A DNA stretch of 64,000 bases from Russula earlei (lineage: Eukaryota; Basidiomycota; Agaricomycetes; Russulales; Russulaceae). The notes under the pieces are model-generated. The model was not told the DNA's origin. It made no database searches and saw only the letters and a program-made list of their open reading frames with translations. The stretch is from NCBI GenBank assembly GCA_025769875.1, contig JAGFNK010000073.1, positions 90,485 through 154,484 on the forward strand, in the 5' to 3' direction. A program made the position numbers and the translations under genes. Of this stretch, positions 34,956 through 47,683 are shown in pieces. Position 1 is the first letter of the stretch, and every line of letters begins with the position of its first letter.

Positions 34956-37900
34956 CTACCGCGGCGCAGGTAGTCCCGAGGCAACAGCACCTATCTCGGT
35001 CAAGCGTGTTAGGGGGTCAAGCGTCCCCTTAAACTCGGGAAGGAAGGCCGCGTCTGTGAAAGGGCAGCGCACGGTCGGCGAACCCTTGTAGATAGGCGTA
35101 TAGCTAGCCGCACAGATCTCAAACTCTGTGAACTCATCATATGAGATCTCCACCGCATCCCGTGGATTGCGATCTCCGGCGGCAATGCGTTGTCGCGCCT
35201 GCTGCTGATCAGAAATACGCCCCACACCTTAATGCGGGTCACCTCACCAAAGAGACAATTCTGGGATCTGGATTGAGGTCAAGCAACTTTCTCGCAAATC
35301 TTGCCGCTGTCCCAGCATTACCTGCTTTCGTGAAGGCCTGAATGGCGCTACGCAAAGCAATTTGCAGATGTGGAGATTGGAGTTGGCAATGTGTGAAGTA
35401 CGCAGCAAGCTCCAGGCCACGGGCGACGTTGTCTGGCTCTTCTTGCGCAACACGGCGGCGCTCGAGCTCAATCGATACACCGAGTAGATATTCACGAGTG
35501 GAGGTTACTGTGCTACGCCACTACAACAAATTTAGAAAGGCAAAACCATCGCATGCAGGAGAAACTTACCTCTTTGGCTTCTTCGTCAGACGAAACAGAT
35601 ACGAAGAGTAGCGACTGCAAGACAGAGCGGAACATCGCCTGCGCCTCTGGAAGCTTCGCACCCGACACTGCACGGAGACCCTCCGACAAGTCTGCGCGAA
35701 TTTGTCGAAGATTTTGCACCGCTGTAGGTAATGCTCTGGAAAGAGATGACTCCGAAGGGTCGCGACGGAGATGCAGTTGCAAAGGAGGAAGTGATGCAAG
35801 CGGTGACAAGTAAGTGTGAGATGATCGGAATGTCGACACGAAAAGCGGTTTAAGGGGAGCAAAGTTGACGACTCCGAACTGGCGATTGAGCAGCTAGAGA
35901 GAGAAGTGTCAGTACTTTGTATTCCATCGGACGAGCAACGATCAAGCAAACCTGCATGGCTGTCTCGAAAGATCCAGCAGAGATGTGATCTCCGGCAAAA
36001 GGCGAGTTGCGTGTCCATACTTCGGTCTCGTCAACACCGGGTGCGGCGCCAGGACCGAGTTCCTCGGTCTCCTCAACGTCGGCGTCCTCACTAACGTCTC
36101 CTTCATCTGGACGGGTGTCCGCGCTTGCGTCAAGGTCCCACCCATCTTCATCAGCTGCCAGATCTTGCTCCTCGTCTTTTGCCCAGTCGTCAAGAGCCAC
36201 AGATGCGGCACCGGCGTCACCATTAGCATGAGGCTCAATACCGGTCTCCAGGTTCCCATTAACGAGAGCTTTGTCGAAGAAGCTCTCGCCGCCAGGGACG
36301 GTTGGCCACACAAGGTTCGCAGTTGGGGTGACAATCAATGGGGTCTTGAAGGTTGCTCGACCAAAGTCCGGTATGTCGTCGACATCCGATTCGGTCAACC
36401 CAGCAGCCTCGAGGATTTCGAGGGCAATATCCTCAAGACCGTTCGTCTTTGCTGTCAAGTACGCGAGAGGGTCTAAGGCAACGAATGCACCGATAAACGT
36501 GTGACACTCCGGATAAACGCAGAACAGTACGTACGGAGGCCAACTTCGCGAAGTACGGAGATACGACTACGTACATCGCCTGCATATAGTGCGTTGTGGA
36601 AACGAGACATTGGGTCGCCACGTGCTTCTGCAATCTTCTGCATTTTGGCTAGCTTATCAGTGCTTCCGGTTGCAAGGTACAGGAACGAGAGGCGATCGAA
36701 GTTCTTGGCTTGCTGATATGCTTTCTCAACAATCTGGTTTACTGTTCAGAACAAATTTTGGGATCGCGAGCAAAGAACGTGCTTTATGGTTGCCCTGTTT
36801 CAAGGCTTGCTGAGCTAGACGGTTCCAGCATTCAGTACGGTCGATCGCTTTGGCAGTCTCAAGCGCGACATCAAGATTGCCGCACTCGATAGCGAGGTCG
36901 AAACGCGTGTTTTTATCTTCAACGAAATGAAGTGCAATCTATCAGGGAAGGTTGGCGACACATGCTTAGAATACAATAATAGTACTGCCTACCTCAGGGA
37001 AACCTTTCTGCTGCAAATAGGCGATAATGCTCTGGCCAAGCAAATTCGAAGTTCGAATGAGGTATAAGACTTCGTCATAATTGTTTTGGATGAGCGCAAG
37101 CTTGAATCGATATTCTGTGGGGTCGATGGTGATGGTACGAGGACGAGCGGAGCGGTCTAAACAGTGCACGACTTTGCCCTTGACACGGGTCAGGTAAACT
37201 GGGTTATCAAGGGTACAAATGACCCCGTGGTCGCTGTAGTTACAAGGGTGAACTGCAGGTCATGTAGCAGCAAAAGAGAACAGACCCCTGAGGAAGACAG
37301 TATTTGACGTGATTTAGGGTCGAGTAAATGAATACGCCCGAGTCGTCCCAAGCGCCGGACTTGATCCGAATAGTCTCATGAATGAGCGTACTCTGAGAGA
37401 AGGTCTTGTTGGCAATCGTAATAGCTGAACGTAAGGGAAACCGTGAAATTACATTCTAGACCAAACGAGGAAAACAGGCACTTACTGTGTTTACTCAAAA
37501 GAGCAACTTGTGACCCGTCCTGACTCCATACAATATACTTCACTGGAGGCGTATTGAGCTCGGCGATGGTCTTCTGTTGCTGGATGTCGTAAAGGACAAC
37601 AGAAGTTGTGGAGCTGAGGATGAGGCTAGCTGTGCCACCATAGAAGATCTCGTTCGTCTGGACAGGAGGTGTTATGCCCCTGACGACAGCGCCGCTCACA
37701 TCGCAGACCTCGATACGCTACCCAGAATTAGAATAGTATGGAAACGCAAGCGTGCTGCTGGCCTACCTGTGTTGTTTTATTGAGAACGGCAAACCTATTG
37801 CGGGCAACAAATATGGCACTGTGCCCTGTACCGCGCTTCCCATCAAGCGAAGAGTCCTTCAATTCCCCAGAAATGTCTTTAGGGAGGTTAGTGAGTTCAT

Positions 37901-39303
37901 ACAGCCCATTGTCAGATGAGATGGTCAATAAGACAGCACGTTCCGCGGGGTTGTAACTGAGTGTCCTCGGGGGTACATACGGGCTGCCAAACTTGCGCAC
38001 GCTGAGAAGGCCGATGTCTGAACCTGTATTGATGTCGTATGATCGCACGTATTTGTCCCGGACGTAGTATACGGTGTCTCCCTGAAGAGCAAAGGCTGGG
38101 CGTTCACGCTCCAGCTTGAAGACAATGAGACCGTTGTCGTGACCTTATCGTGAAGTGGGCGTCAGCGAGCAACCCGGTAACACTAGTAGGCACGCACCCG
38201 CTGCGAAGAGGTTAAGATCTGGATGTGATGCTAAGACCCAGAAGCGATCGTGCTCTCTACGGAAGGTCTGTACAGCAGATCGTTTGGCGAGATCCCAAAC
38301 CCGAACAGTTTTGTCTTCTCCGCATGATACGATTAGTTCGTGCTTGGGATGGAAGACGGCGCTAGAGACATTGTTGAAATGACCACGGCAGGCGTCGACC
38401 TCCCACGCTTTCAGATCACTCATTCTCCACAGCTTGATTTGCCGATCATCCGCGGCAGAAATGATGAGCGGAAGGGTGGGATGGAAAACAGCATAATTGA
38501 CACCACGGTCGTGACCTTCCAGGACATACTTGACCGTTGAGAAGTTGTCAAACGTGTCAAAGGTATTCGGCGCCGAATTGGGTGTACTCTTGCGCAGACC
38601 AGAGATATCCCATACCCTGACGGTCTGGTCCATGGATGCAGAAACGACAAGATCTTCCTTGGCGTGGAAGAGGGCGGACATGACATAGTGGGAGTGACCA
38701 GTAAGAATGGCTATGCAGTTTCGGGACGTGCTGTTCCATATACGAATCGTCTGGTCATCTGAGCATGATATCTGGGCGATTATAATGAGATGGCTGTCAA
38801 CGAAGAGACTGGTGCTACCACGCACGATCCAAGGCATTTCATGATGAAATTGGACGGTCCGAACGTAGTCCAGATGTCCATGCAGAGTAAAAAGACACTT
38901 TCTGTTTTGCGGTCTGAGGTCTGAGGACAATAAGTACGGGGATCCGAATGGAAGGCGCGTCGACTCACCCCAGACCTTGATCTTATAGTCATCTCCGCCT
39001 GTCACTAATAGTGGTCTACTGGGGTGGATAGCGACGGCGCGAACGGGGCCTTCATAGAGGTCAGCATTGAAAAGCAATGAAAAGGCGTCGAACACCACCT
39101 TCATGCTCTTCGAATCGGTCTACCAAGACGCCCATGCGGTAGTTCCACAGCTGCACGCTACCGTTGTGCAAGGAGGCCGCGAGCAACGGCTGCGTTGGGT
39201 GGAAGGCGAGGCCTGGAGAGCGGAATCAGAAATGAAAAGATCTCTGTGACTCCCTGGACAGACCCTTCACGCGGTTGCTCTTGGATTCGAACTTTGTGAG
39301 CAT
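34956..39303 (-). CDS. COP1: Coatomer subunit alpha (alpha-COP)
   Basis: Largest COPI coat subunit, which recognises KKxx cargo tails in Golgi-to-ER transport. Start ATG 39303 gives the family's [14 protein letters not shown] (an upstream in-frame ATG at 39312 would add MSV). The WD40 beta-propeller follows: [114 protein letters not shown]. The middle has RFELALECG-type helical repeats read across many introns and [20 protein letters not shown]. An acidic linker is at 36.0-36.2 kb. The C-terminal COPI-C domain has [40 protein letters not shown] and ends with the zinc-site-like [20 protein letters not shown]. About a dozen introns; no frame slip was noticed. Confidence 0.95.
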
Positions 39304-39563
39304 CACGGACATGGCAGATACGGACGGGTGGAGGACGTGATCGAAAAAAACCGGTCAAGGAGAGCGAGCAAGCGAGCTGGCGACGACACGTTGTGAGGCG
39401 AGGAAACCTTACGGTGTTAAAAAGACGGTCTTTGACGTACGAAGGATAGCTTGCCGTCGATGTTTTTTGATGTTCGAGCGAGGAGAGAAACGATGTTTTC
39501 TGTCGGTAACGTGGTCGATTACCAAACCGGGTCGCACCTCTCTGATCAATCGTTATTATTCGC
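39304..39563. promoter_or_regulatory. Divergent promoter, coatomer alpha / XPG-like nuclease
   Basis: 260 bp separate the two divergent start codons. No specific element was identified; inferred from layout. Confidence 0.4.
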
Positions 39564-41696
39564 ATGGGCGTGTTGGGCCTCACCCCGTTCTTGCACAAGG
39601 CCTGGTGCGTGTTACTTTCACTAGCACCCCTGTTGCGTATCTCACCCAAGAAGTCCGCAGGTGATCACACGGCTACCCAACCGTCTTAAATCGCTCTCCA
39701 ATAAGACTCTAGTAATGTGATCGCAGTCCGCTTTCCTGCCCTCACACGGTCTCACCCGTCGTCCCTTAGAGATGCCACGCTCGTCACACAACGATTCCAC
39801 TTTTCGCCCATGCCCCACCGATATAGGCATGTCCTCGGATGGTATCGCCTCATACACGAGCTCAGGGAACATAGCATTCGAGCTATCTGCGTCTTTGATG
39901 GCGAAGAACGGACCGTTGCAAAGAGCTGCGAGGTGTGCGCTTCTCCTCGACGAGCTTTTTGCATCATTGACACCACGACGCAGCAAACCCGACGGCGGCA
40001 CATACGGCGCACCGACGCCCTCAGAGGAGAAATAGAGTCCGACAGGTTAAGACGGCTGCTGGCTCTGACAAGGAGCCTGAACGCGTTGCAAGTTCTTGAC
40101 AAAGACGAACGTCGACTCATCATGGCATCGGTTCGGAACCAAACGACAAGTCTCGATGGCCAACTGTTTCTCGTGCACGACACGGACCAACTGTCATCCA
40201 CCAGTCATCCTATTCAGAGTCATCTCTCGGGCGCAGAGCCCAATCTGGCTCGAACGGAGGTCGCCTGGCCTGATGGCGCGGAGCTTGACGAACTTTATCG
40301 TGAGAAAGACATGTCAGTTGGTGTCGACATCTTCACGCCCGGTGACATTGATGCGATGTACGTCGCTTTCCTGGTTACCATTCATGGAAAATGAACACCG
40401 CCCCCTAGGACCGGGATCCACTACAGCGCTGGGACCGAAGATCCGGACTCCCACCACTTTGGGCAGCAGCTACTGTTACCCTCCGACGTGGTCGATCCAA
40501 GTGACGGTAGACATGATCTCGTTGACCGTCTGGCCGCCACAGACGTTTATTTCCCTGAAGACTACCAAGAGGGTGAAAAAGGGCCGAGTCCTGGCTTCGT
40601 CTCTGACCGATCTCTACATCAACTACCGTCGCGGCGTAGCTCAACTTGGCGTGATGCCAACGACTGTCATCGCCACGACGCCCTCAGTGTTTGCTTCGCA
40701 AGAGCTTGTGAAGTCCGCTAACGCCCAGGTCCAACTGGACGCGCTTTCGTCGGCCATTCCCCCGCTTCACCCCGTTTCCACCGGACCTGTGGATCCCTCG
40801 GACGCGCAAGTTCAAGCGGCCATGTCCAAGACGCAGTACCAGCTGACCATCGAGGAAGGTAAACTCTGGGAGAAGCTCCTCGACCTCGAGGAAGCCGCGG
40901 ACCACGACGCGTGGCCGACCGCCGCCATCCTCGCGTCCCTCAGGGAGAAGAGCTCCTTCATGGTCCAATCTTACATCCGCCGCAATAACCCCCCGACCGA
41001 GGTCACCTACGAAGAGAGCAAGAACATCCTTCAGGCGATGGGCGTGCCCTGCATCGAGTCCACCGGCCCCTACGAGGCGGAGGCCCTCGCCTCCTCTCTC
41101 GTCTTGAATGGGTATGCGGACTACGTCGCCAGCGAAGACACCGTACGTATCCCTTTTTTTTCAATTCGCGCCCCCCCCCCCTGCTCACTGCCAGTAACGC
41201 CCCCCCCCCCCCTCCACAGGACGTCCTCATCTACGGTGCGCCCCTCCTGCGCAACATCACGAACAGGGACAAGTCGCTCCTGCTCATCTCGGGCTCAGAG
41301 GTGCGATCCGCGCTCCGCCTCGACGCGCGCGCCTTTGTCGACTTTGCCCTCCTGCTCGGGACGGACTTTGCGCCACGCGTGCGGAACATTGGCCCGCGCC
41401 GCGCGCTGCAATATATCCGCAAGCACGGCACGATTGAGTCCATCCTGGCGGAGGAGAAGCACCTCCCCCGCGTCCCGCTCCAGACGTACCTCCAGGCCGT
41501 GCGAGACGCGCGAGACGTGTTCGTGAAGCTTCCCCCCGTCCCGGCCCCACATGTGCTGGAACCGAGAGAGTATCGGGAGGGAGCAGTGGCGACGATACTA
41601 GGATCGCACCGTTTACAACGCTTTCTGGATCCCGATGCGTTCCTTGACACGTTACAGGGAAATTACTTTAATGACAATCCTGCGGTGGCAATCTAA
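39564..41696 (+). CDS. XPG/FEN1-superfamily structure-specific nuclease (PIN-domain like)
   Basis: Flap-type 5' nuclease; agaricomycete FEN1-like branch rather than canonical FEN1, RAD2 or EXO1. Exon 1 is tiny: ATG 39564, MGVLGLTPFLHKAW. The next exons give QVITRLPNRLKSLSNKTLVI, DATLVTQRFHFSPMPHRYRH, VLGWYRLIHELREHSIRAIC and VFDG (XPG-N). After a variable region comes the XPG-I block: YEESKNILQAMGVPCIESTG, PYEAEALASSLVLNGYADYV and ASEDT|DVLIYG, with the acidic EAE and ED.D metal ligands in place; an intron (41143-41219) falls inside the last motif. The H3TH region is LLGTDFAPRVRNIGPRRALQ. The piece from 40380 to 40600 changes frame and its splicing is unresolved; a one-base slip near 40568 is possible. 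Nuclear or mitochondrial location is not evident. Confidence 0.82.
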
Positions 41697-41872
41697 TTTT
41701 GCTTGGTGCGGTGTGTAAATTCACCATCGGATTCACATGTCGCCGGTGTGTTATAAAATGAATAATGGAGAGGAATAGGAATATATCGCCGATCGAACAC
41801 GAATGCAAAGAATATGTTCGTTGACAGGTCGTGATAAGATGATCGTTAAAAAATCATTCTACTACAGTGTGA
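41697..41872. other. Convergent 3' spacer
   Basis: AT-rich gap between the ends of the XPG-like gene (+) and the LIM gene (-); presumably both poly(A) regions. Confidence 0.4.
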
Positions 41873-44800
41873 TCACATCTCGCTCTTAAGAATGATGCTG
41901 TAACATCGTTCACAGAACGCTTTATTATCCCGCAAGAAGAAAGACGGGTCTTCGAATGGTTTGTCGCAGCCCTGGATAAACGGAGTGGTGTGAGAAAAAA
42001 TAAAAAAAGCAAGGTTGGGCGCCGAAGACCGAAACCTACAGTACAACAAAAGCACTGCCAGTGATATTTGCCGCCGAGTGCCTCCACGGCTTGCATACCA
42101 TCCCGAATGGCGTTTTTACACTTCTTGCACCTTGGAGAGCGGAGCCTGACATGGCATGACTCACAATACGGGTATCCCTTATATACGGTGAAGCCAACGT
42201 CATCGTTCTCAAACTCGCCATCGCCCTTGAACGTGACACCTCCGCCGCCCTGGGCATTCTGGCGATCAATGCTGGGGGCCAGAAAGGGGTCGCCACACTC
42301 GGAGCAGAAAAAGTGCTGTTCATGATACGTGCGCTTCCCGAGCTCGGGGTCGTCCAAAGTGATGAAGCGCTCGTCCACAATCGGTGTCTTGCAGTGATAG
42401 CACCGCGGTGCAAAGCGCTGGATCACCGCTCAGAGGTGAGAAACGGCGATCCCGGGTCCGGGGAGGAGATCACACACCTCATGATAATCAAAATGGCAGT
42501 ACGGTTTGCCGTCGCGCTCATACGAGCTGACGTACTCCAGTAGGTCGCTACAGTCAGAGCACCGGAAGCACCCAGGGTGCCACCGGACACCCATTGCGCT
42601 GACAATGCGACCGACAATAGGCCCGCCACAGCCCCCGCACGCAAGGCCACCTCCTCGACGAGCGGATAATGCCGGGGGAAAAACCCGTCCTCCACCGGCG
42701 GCTGGCAGGGGTCCATGATCGCGAGGTAGCTCATCGATTGGCAATGCTTCGTTGTCCTCCGTTTCTAAAGAGGCTGCGGTAGGATCTGAAAATGTGATCT
42801 GTGGGAGCTCAGGCTCAGACACAATGATCGAGGCGTTTCCCCCGTCATCGTCGTCGTCGTCGTCGTCGTCGTTGTGATTTTCATCGCTGCCTCCGGAACT
42901 TGAACGACGGGATATCGTCCCTCTGGTAGTCGTTACTTGTGGTTCTGCTGAGGCTGGCTTTCCAGAAGCGAATCTCTGGGAAAAGGCTGACGGGGGATGG
43001 CGAGAGACGGGTGGCGGGTGGGCACGGGGGCGCTCTGGTAAAGGCTGGTGGCCGCTCGCTGGAGTGATGGAGGGACTACGAGCTCCTTGATGTTTCGTTG
43101 CCGAGACGTCCTGAGGCAGAGTAACGAAGGTTTTGTCAGGCGATGAGGGAACAGAGGCGGCACTACGACGTGGTGGGACAGGTGGATCGTGGGCAAGGCT
43201 CTTCGATGCCATGGACCGGGCCTTCATCCGGATGATCGCCCGGTGAGAAAGGGCGGACGGGGAAGGCGAGCGCCGTAGAGAAGGTGGCGGTGCGTCATCC
43301 AAATTGACGTATTCCTGACTCGACCTGGGTGGTGCTGCACGGGGAGGACGGGGAAGGGTATTCGGCCAACCGGTGGGGGATGCAGGGGTGGAAGTGGAAG
43401 ATTGATGACGAGATTCAGCCACCGAGGTGAAGACGGGGGCCGATCGCACGGTTGCAGATCGGGTCGAACGATGGCTGGACTGTGTCTGCAACAAAGGAGG
43501 ATTGGGAAGCGTTGAAGACCGGCTGGAACGACCAGGGGGCCATTCATCGCTCGAGGCTGGGTTTCGAACGTGCTTCGTGCTCTGTCGACTCGGCGCGGAT
43601 CGTGATTTGGGGGGTAAATCGAGGATTCCATATTGGGGACTCGGCGTCTCGTTGTCCCTTTCGGGTGCTTTCCCTTTCTGGGATGCCTTCCCATCATCAT
43701 CTGATGAAGCAGAAGGTGGAGAAGTCGGACGAAACGGCACGGGACCCTTGGTCGGTGATACGGGGCGAGTCGAAAACAGGGGCGAAGATCTCGCCGTAGA
43801 TGGTAAAGAAGAACTGCTCCTGACAGGTCTGATCGGGGATGGCGGGCTCGTCCTCGCTTTCGCAGGGAAGGACAAGGGATTGGGAAGCAACCGAGAACTA
43901 TCCCCCATCATCGGAGGAATAAGCGGCGGTTTCCCAATGCTGCCATCAAGTGGAGAGGGCGGTAGCGGCCGCCCACCGGTGAAGCTCTTGCTACGATCTC
44001 GCTGTTGCTCGTAAGCACCAGGGGACGCCACAGTGCGAGAGGGTCCCGGAGGACCTGAACTAACCGCTTCTTGTGGATGAGACCCACCAGGAGCACGATC
44101 CGAAGAAGGATCTGGAAGGGTGCGCTTCCAATACGGAACAAACTTGGTCTGCAAACAGGACGAAGGCGGATCGTGCGGGAGCGACGGTGACCCCCCCGGA
44201 GAAGCGGTGCACGTCTTGGGCACCTCCTTGGCCGGGTTAGAGCTCGCGACAGCAGCGTCCGAGGAACTACCCGGGGCCACGCGAGGAAGAGGAAGCGGAC
44301 GTCTGCCGCTTGTAGGGGATGTGGGAGAAGCGGACGGCAGGCAGGAAACCGGCTGCTGTGATGAGATGATGATGCCAGAGCTTGGAAGAGAGCCTGGATG
44401 TAAAGGGCGACTATGAGACTGAGGAGAAGCGGGTGCTGGGGTGGGCCCAGGGGTAGGCAAAGGTTGACCAAAGGGAGGTGACGTGAACTGAGATGGGGGT
44501 GCACCTGGAGTTGGCAGCGGCCTCCGAGAGATACCATTGGAAACGGGGCTCGTGGGCGGAGAGGAATAGCCCACATGAGGTATGCCAGGCAGTTGTTGGG
44601 GATACTGAGGACTTGGCGCGGAGATTGGGTAGTAGCTGGAAGCAGCTTGAGATGAGATACGATCTTGATGAGCGTGGGTATGAAAATGCACAGGGACGGG
44701 GGAGTACGATGAGGAGAGTGGCTGGGCTCGCTGAATTTGATAAGTAGGTTGAGGGTAAACATGAGAGGACCGTAGGGGCTGCGACCCAGGCTGAGGTTGA

Positions 44801-44892
44801 CTCGGATACTGGCCAGTGGACCTTGAATAATCTGGTGACGGATGAAGCTGGGGTGGCTGTTGTTGGTAGACATGTGCGTATTGATTGGACAT
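41873..44892 (-). CDS. PXL1: Paxillin-like protein with three C-terminal LIM domains
   Basis: Cytoskeletal adaptor; fungal paxillin-like proteins act at the cytokinetic ring and polarised growth sites with Rho GTPases. Start MSNQYAHVYQQQPPQLHP at 44892 (an in-frame ATG at 44913 would add seven residues). About 700 residues are Pro/Ser/Gln-rich and disordered, with many PxxP runs and an Asp9 tract from a GTC repeat at 42848-42874. LIM1 starts CGGCGGPIVGRIVSAMGVRW, then HPGCFRCSDC and YCHFDYHE. After an intron, LIM2 is CYHCKTPIVDERFI..HFFCSECGDPF and YCESC. LIM3 is CKKCKNAIRDGM..YHWQCFCC|TGCDKPF, ending CERCYSIILKSEM. The long exon is intact. The gene symbol is by analogy with yeast Pxl1. Confidence 0.85.
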
Positions 44893-45235
44893 GATGGGCG
44901 ATGTGATGGTCAAATGAGGGCGTGGATGATGCGACGCGTTGTGAAAAGGACCTCAGTTGGCTGCCAGTGACGAGACAAGATCATGAGATGAACGAACGGT
45001 CGAGCGAGAGAAGAGAAACCCGACCGGCAAAAGCGCGAGTTGCAAGAGTGCAATCAAAGCTTGCTTGGTTGCTCTTGCTCGGTCACACTCTCGGCAATAG
45101 CAACGTAAAATGATCATCACGTAAGCAGGCGTCTCCAACCAGAATCGCACTCCACAATTACAAATAAGAGGTAACCAAATAGACAAACAACAACCAACCA
45201 ACCAATCACAACCACGATTTCGGCTCTGCGTACCC
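44893..45235. promoter_or_regulatory. Divergent promoter, LIM gene / FYV10
   Basis: 343 bp between divergent start codons. Contains a run of CAAC/CCAA units (ACAACAACCAACCAACCAAT near 45187-45206). Inferred from layout. Confidence 0.4.
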
Positions 45236-46740
45236 ATGGCAAGTAACAGAGTCAACCTGGACGGCCTTTTGATCTTCGAGCAACCGTTTGCCAGGGTCAT
45301 CTCATTCTCGTCTTTTCTATGTATGGGTTTAACACCACCTTCAGGTTCCATATGAGAATTACCGTAAAGTTTTCCGTGCCGCCCAGAAGAACATAGAGCG
45401 TGAGCTTGGGGCCATACAAGCGGCCTCTAACGACCTCGGAAGGAATGCTCAGAACGTCTGCAAAGACACACAGGAAGCTATCAAATCACTCGAGGGCATG
45501 ATAGGCAGAGTCGAGAGCCTCAAGCGAAAAGTCTGTACACATATCCTTCCTCTCTGTCGCGCTTATTTTGCGTATGGGCCCAGGTAACCGATCTACAAGC
45601 AACCGCGGGCTCACCCACGTTGGGTGTCATGCGCGAGCGATGTAGACATCTTGCCATCATTGAGCAAGTCCAGAGCTCCCAGGACTCGGAACACATCCGA
45701 TGGGTCGACACTCGCCTAGACAGGTGGATAGTAGACTGGGTCCTCCGCCATGGTCGCGAAAAGACGGCTCGGCATATTGCCAATGAGAAGGGCATCGAGG
45801 TACGCCCCAGAATTTCGGCTCGAGACAATCTCGATCACATCGCCCGGGGTAGGAATTGGTCGACATTGACTTGTTCGTGGACATCCGTCGGATCGAGGAT
45901 GCTCTACGTGGTCATAGCTGCACCGAAGCACTGGCATGGTGCAGCGAAAACAAGAACGCACTTCGGAAGCTGAAGGTGCTCCTCTTCTATGGGTCCCATC
46001 TTCCAACTCTGATCTCGCCGGTAGAGCACGCTTGAGTTTGATCTGCGCCTTCAGGAATACATCGAGCTGGCTCGTGAACGGAGAACGATAGATGCCATCG
46101 CCTACGCCAGGAAGCACCTCATACCATGGCAAGAAACTCACTTGATGCAAATACAACAGGCCTCCGCATTACTCGCATTCTCCCGGACAACAACATGCAA
46201 CCCGTACAAAGTGCGTGTCGTCCTTAAGACGGATAGTGTAGAATTCTTTGACCTTCAAGCTAGCGACTTTACGACTCGGTTCGCTGGTCCAATCTTATCC
46301 AGTCGTTCCGACTTGCGATTTTCAGCCTTAACACATTGCCCTCTGAGCCGTTGTTACATCTCGCTCTCTACGGTGGTTTATCGTCACTGAAGCTCCCGAC
46401 GTGTTACGACCATGATGTGAAAAACCGTGATTGTCCTGTCTGTGATCCCTGGCTTGGCAAACTAGCAGAAGAAGTCCCATTCAGTCATCACGTTAACTCG
46501 ACCATTGTCTGCCGCTTGAGTGGCAAAATAATGGACGAAGATAACGCGCCGATGGCGTTCCCCAACGGCTATGTTTATTCCAGAGAGGTGAGCACTGTGT
46601 GATGTGACTCATAAAGTGGTCCCCCTCACAACGATCAGGCTTTGGAAGATATGTCTGCCCAAAACGACGGAAAAGTCAAGTGCCCTCGTACTCAGGAAGA
46701 GTGCGATTTCTCAAACTTGAAAAAGGTATTCATATCCTGA
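45236..46740 (+). CDS. FYV10: GID/CTLH E3 ligase subunit FYV10 (Gid9/MAEA)
   Basis: With Rmd5, forms the RING-like catalytic pair of the GID/CTLH ubiquitin ligase that degrades gluconeogenic enzymes on return to glucose. ATG 45236 reads MASNRVNLDGLLIFEQPFAR, then VPYENYRKVFRAAQKNIERE, a helical N-terminus. Next are ELGAIQAASNDLGRNAQNVC, VTDLQATAGSPTLGVMRER, a LisH/CTLH region (TARHIANEKGIE, ELVDIDLFVDIRRIEDALRG, ALAWCSENKNALRKL, EFDLRLQEYIELARERRTID). The C-terminal degenerate RING is DCPVCDPWLGKLAEEVPFSH, STIVCRLSGKIMDEDNAPMA, FPNGYVYSREALEDM, with CPRTQEECDFSNLKKVFIS at the end. Seven or so introns, all phase-consistent; the stop is TGA 46738-46740. Confidence 0.93.
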
Positions 46741-47683
46741 TCCTAGCCTTCTTGCTTTACTCCTTCGCACAACATTGTATTGTAGCACACCTCACATTGT
46801 TCTTCACTTGATGGTAATTCCAACACACCGCAAACTCGACGGCGTCAGGCAACTTCTCATTCGCCGACGTGCGATGTGGCCTTGATGTTTCTGTTGTGTT
46901 TCCATGCGCTTCCTTCGGAGAGCGTGCTTCCAATGAAACAGATGTATCAGATCAGAAACCTCGCATCCAGCAATCGCAATAGCCGCAAAAAGCCGAATTT
47001 ATTTCACTGGTTCCGGTGGCAGTGGAACGGATGAGTAAATTTACTAACACTTGCAAGACCGAGCGGCCGAACGCCTGGTGTGGATCGAGACACACCACTG
47101 GCTCCGACGCATGACTACTCCACTTGGCACGCTGTGGCTCGGTCATAACGTTGCAGATAATGATCTCCGCTCAAAGCCCGATGTACGGTAAGGAAGATTC
47201 AGAGGGCTCTTTGCTTCGGAAGACAGTGACGTGCCATATGGGCACCGTTTGGATGTGCTTGATCAGCGGTTGTTTCATTCATTCATGCAGTACAGTGAAC
47301 ACTGGCAGCCCGATGGCGTTTCGTCAAAGTGTCGCTGTTCATCTCGTCTTGGAGATTTGGCTACTCTCGATCGAGTCTCTCTAGAACTGTCATTGGACCA
47401 GCTGTGTCAATCGCAAGGCAGCCTGAAAAGAGAAACATGCCCAGACGGGCGCCCGCCTCTCACAACCATCATTCAAAGGCGGTTGTTTATTGGACATGTT
47501 GTTCCCAAGGCTACCACGGAGTCCTTTCATCCGCATGCACGATTCTCACGTCGAGATTTAGTTTACAAAAACTACAGTACGGATCAGACGTCGCTACAGA
47601 GTTCCGGCACTGAGGTTGCATCGCCAAATGGAGGGTGTCGGAAGTGCGCCCTGGTACGGCGCAGCACACAGTCATTCATATGA
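46741..47683 (+). CDS. Unrecognised exon-like open frames (hypothetical)
   Basis: A 45-nt intron-like segment ending ACTAAC..GCAAG at 47049-47062 leads into DRAAERLVWIETHHWLRRMT and TPLGTLWLGHNVADNDLRSK; a GT..AG intron at about 47190-47229 then joins DVR to DVPYGHRLDVLDQRLFHSFM and a Ser/Arg-rich tail stopping at 47683. Coding character is plausible (aromatic and charged residues in balance), but neither a start exon nor a family was recognised. Could be a decayed gene. Confidence 0.3.

Noticed and set aside
43908..44873. 321-codon minus-strand open frame in another frame of the LIM gene
   Set aside because: Ser/Pro/Leu-rich shadow of the repetitive coding sequence; the 827-codon frame runs into LIM domains.
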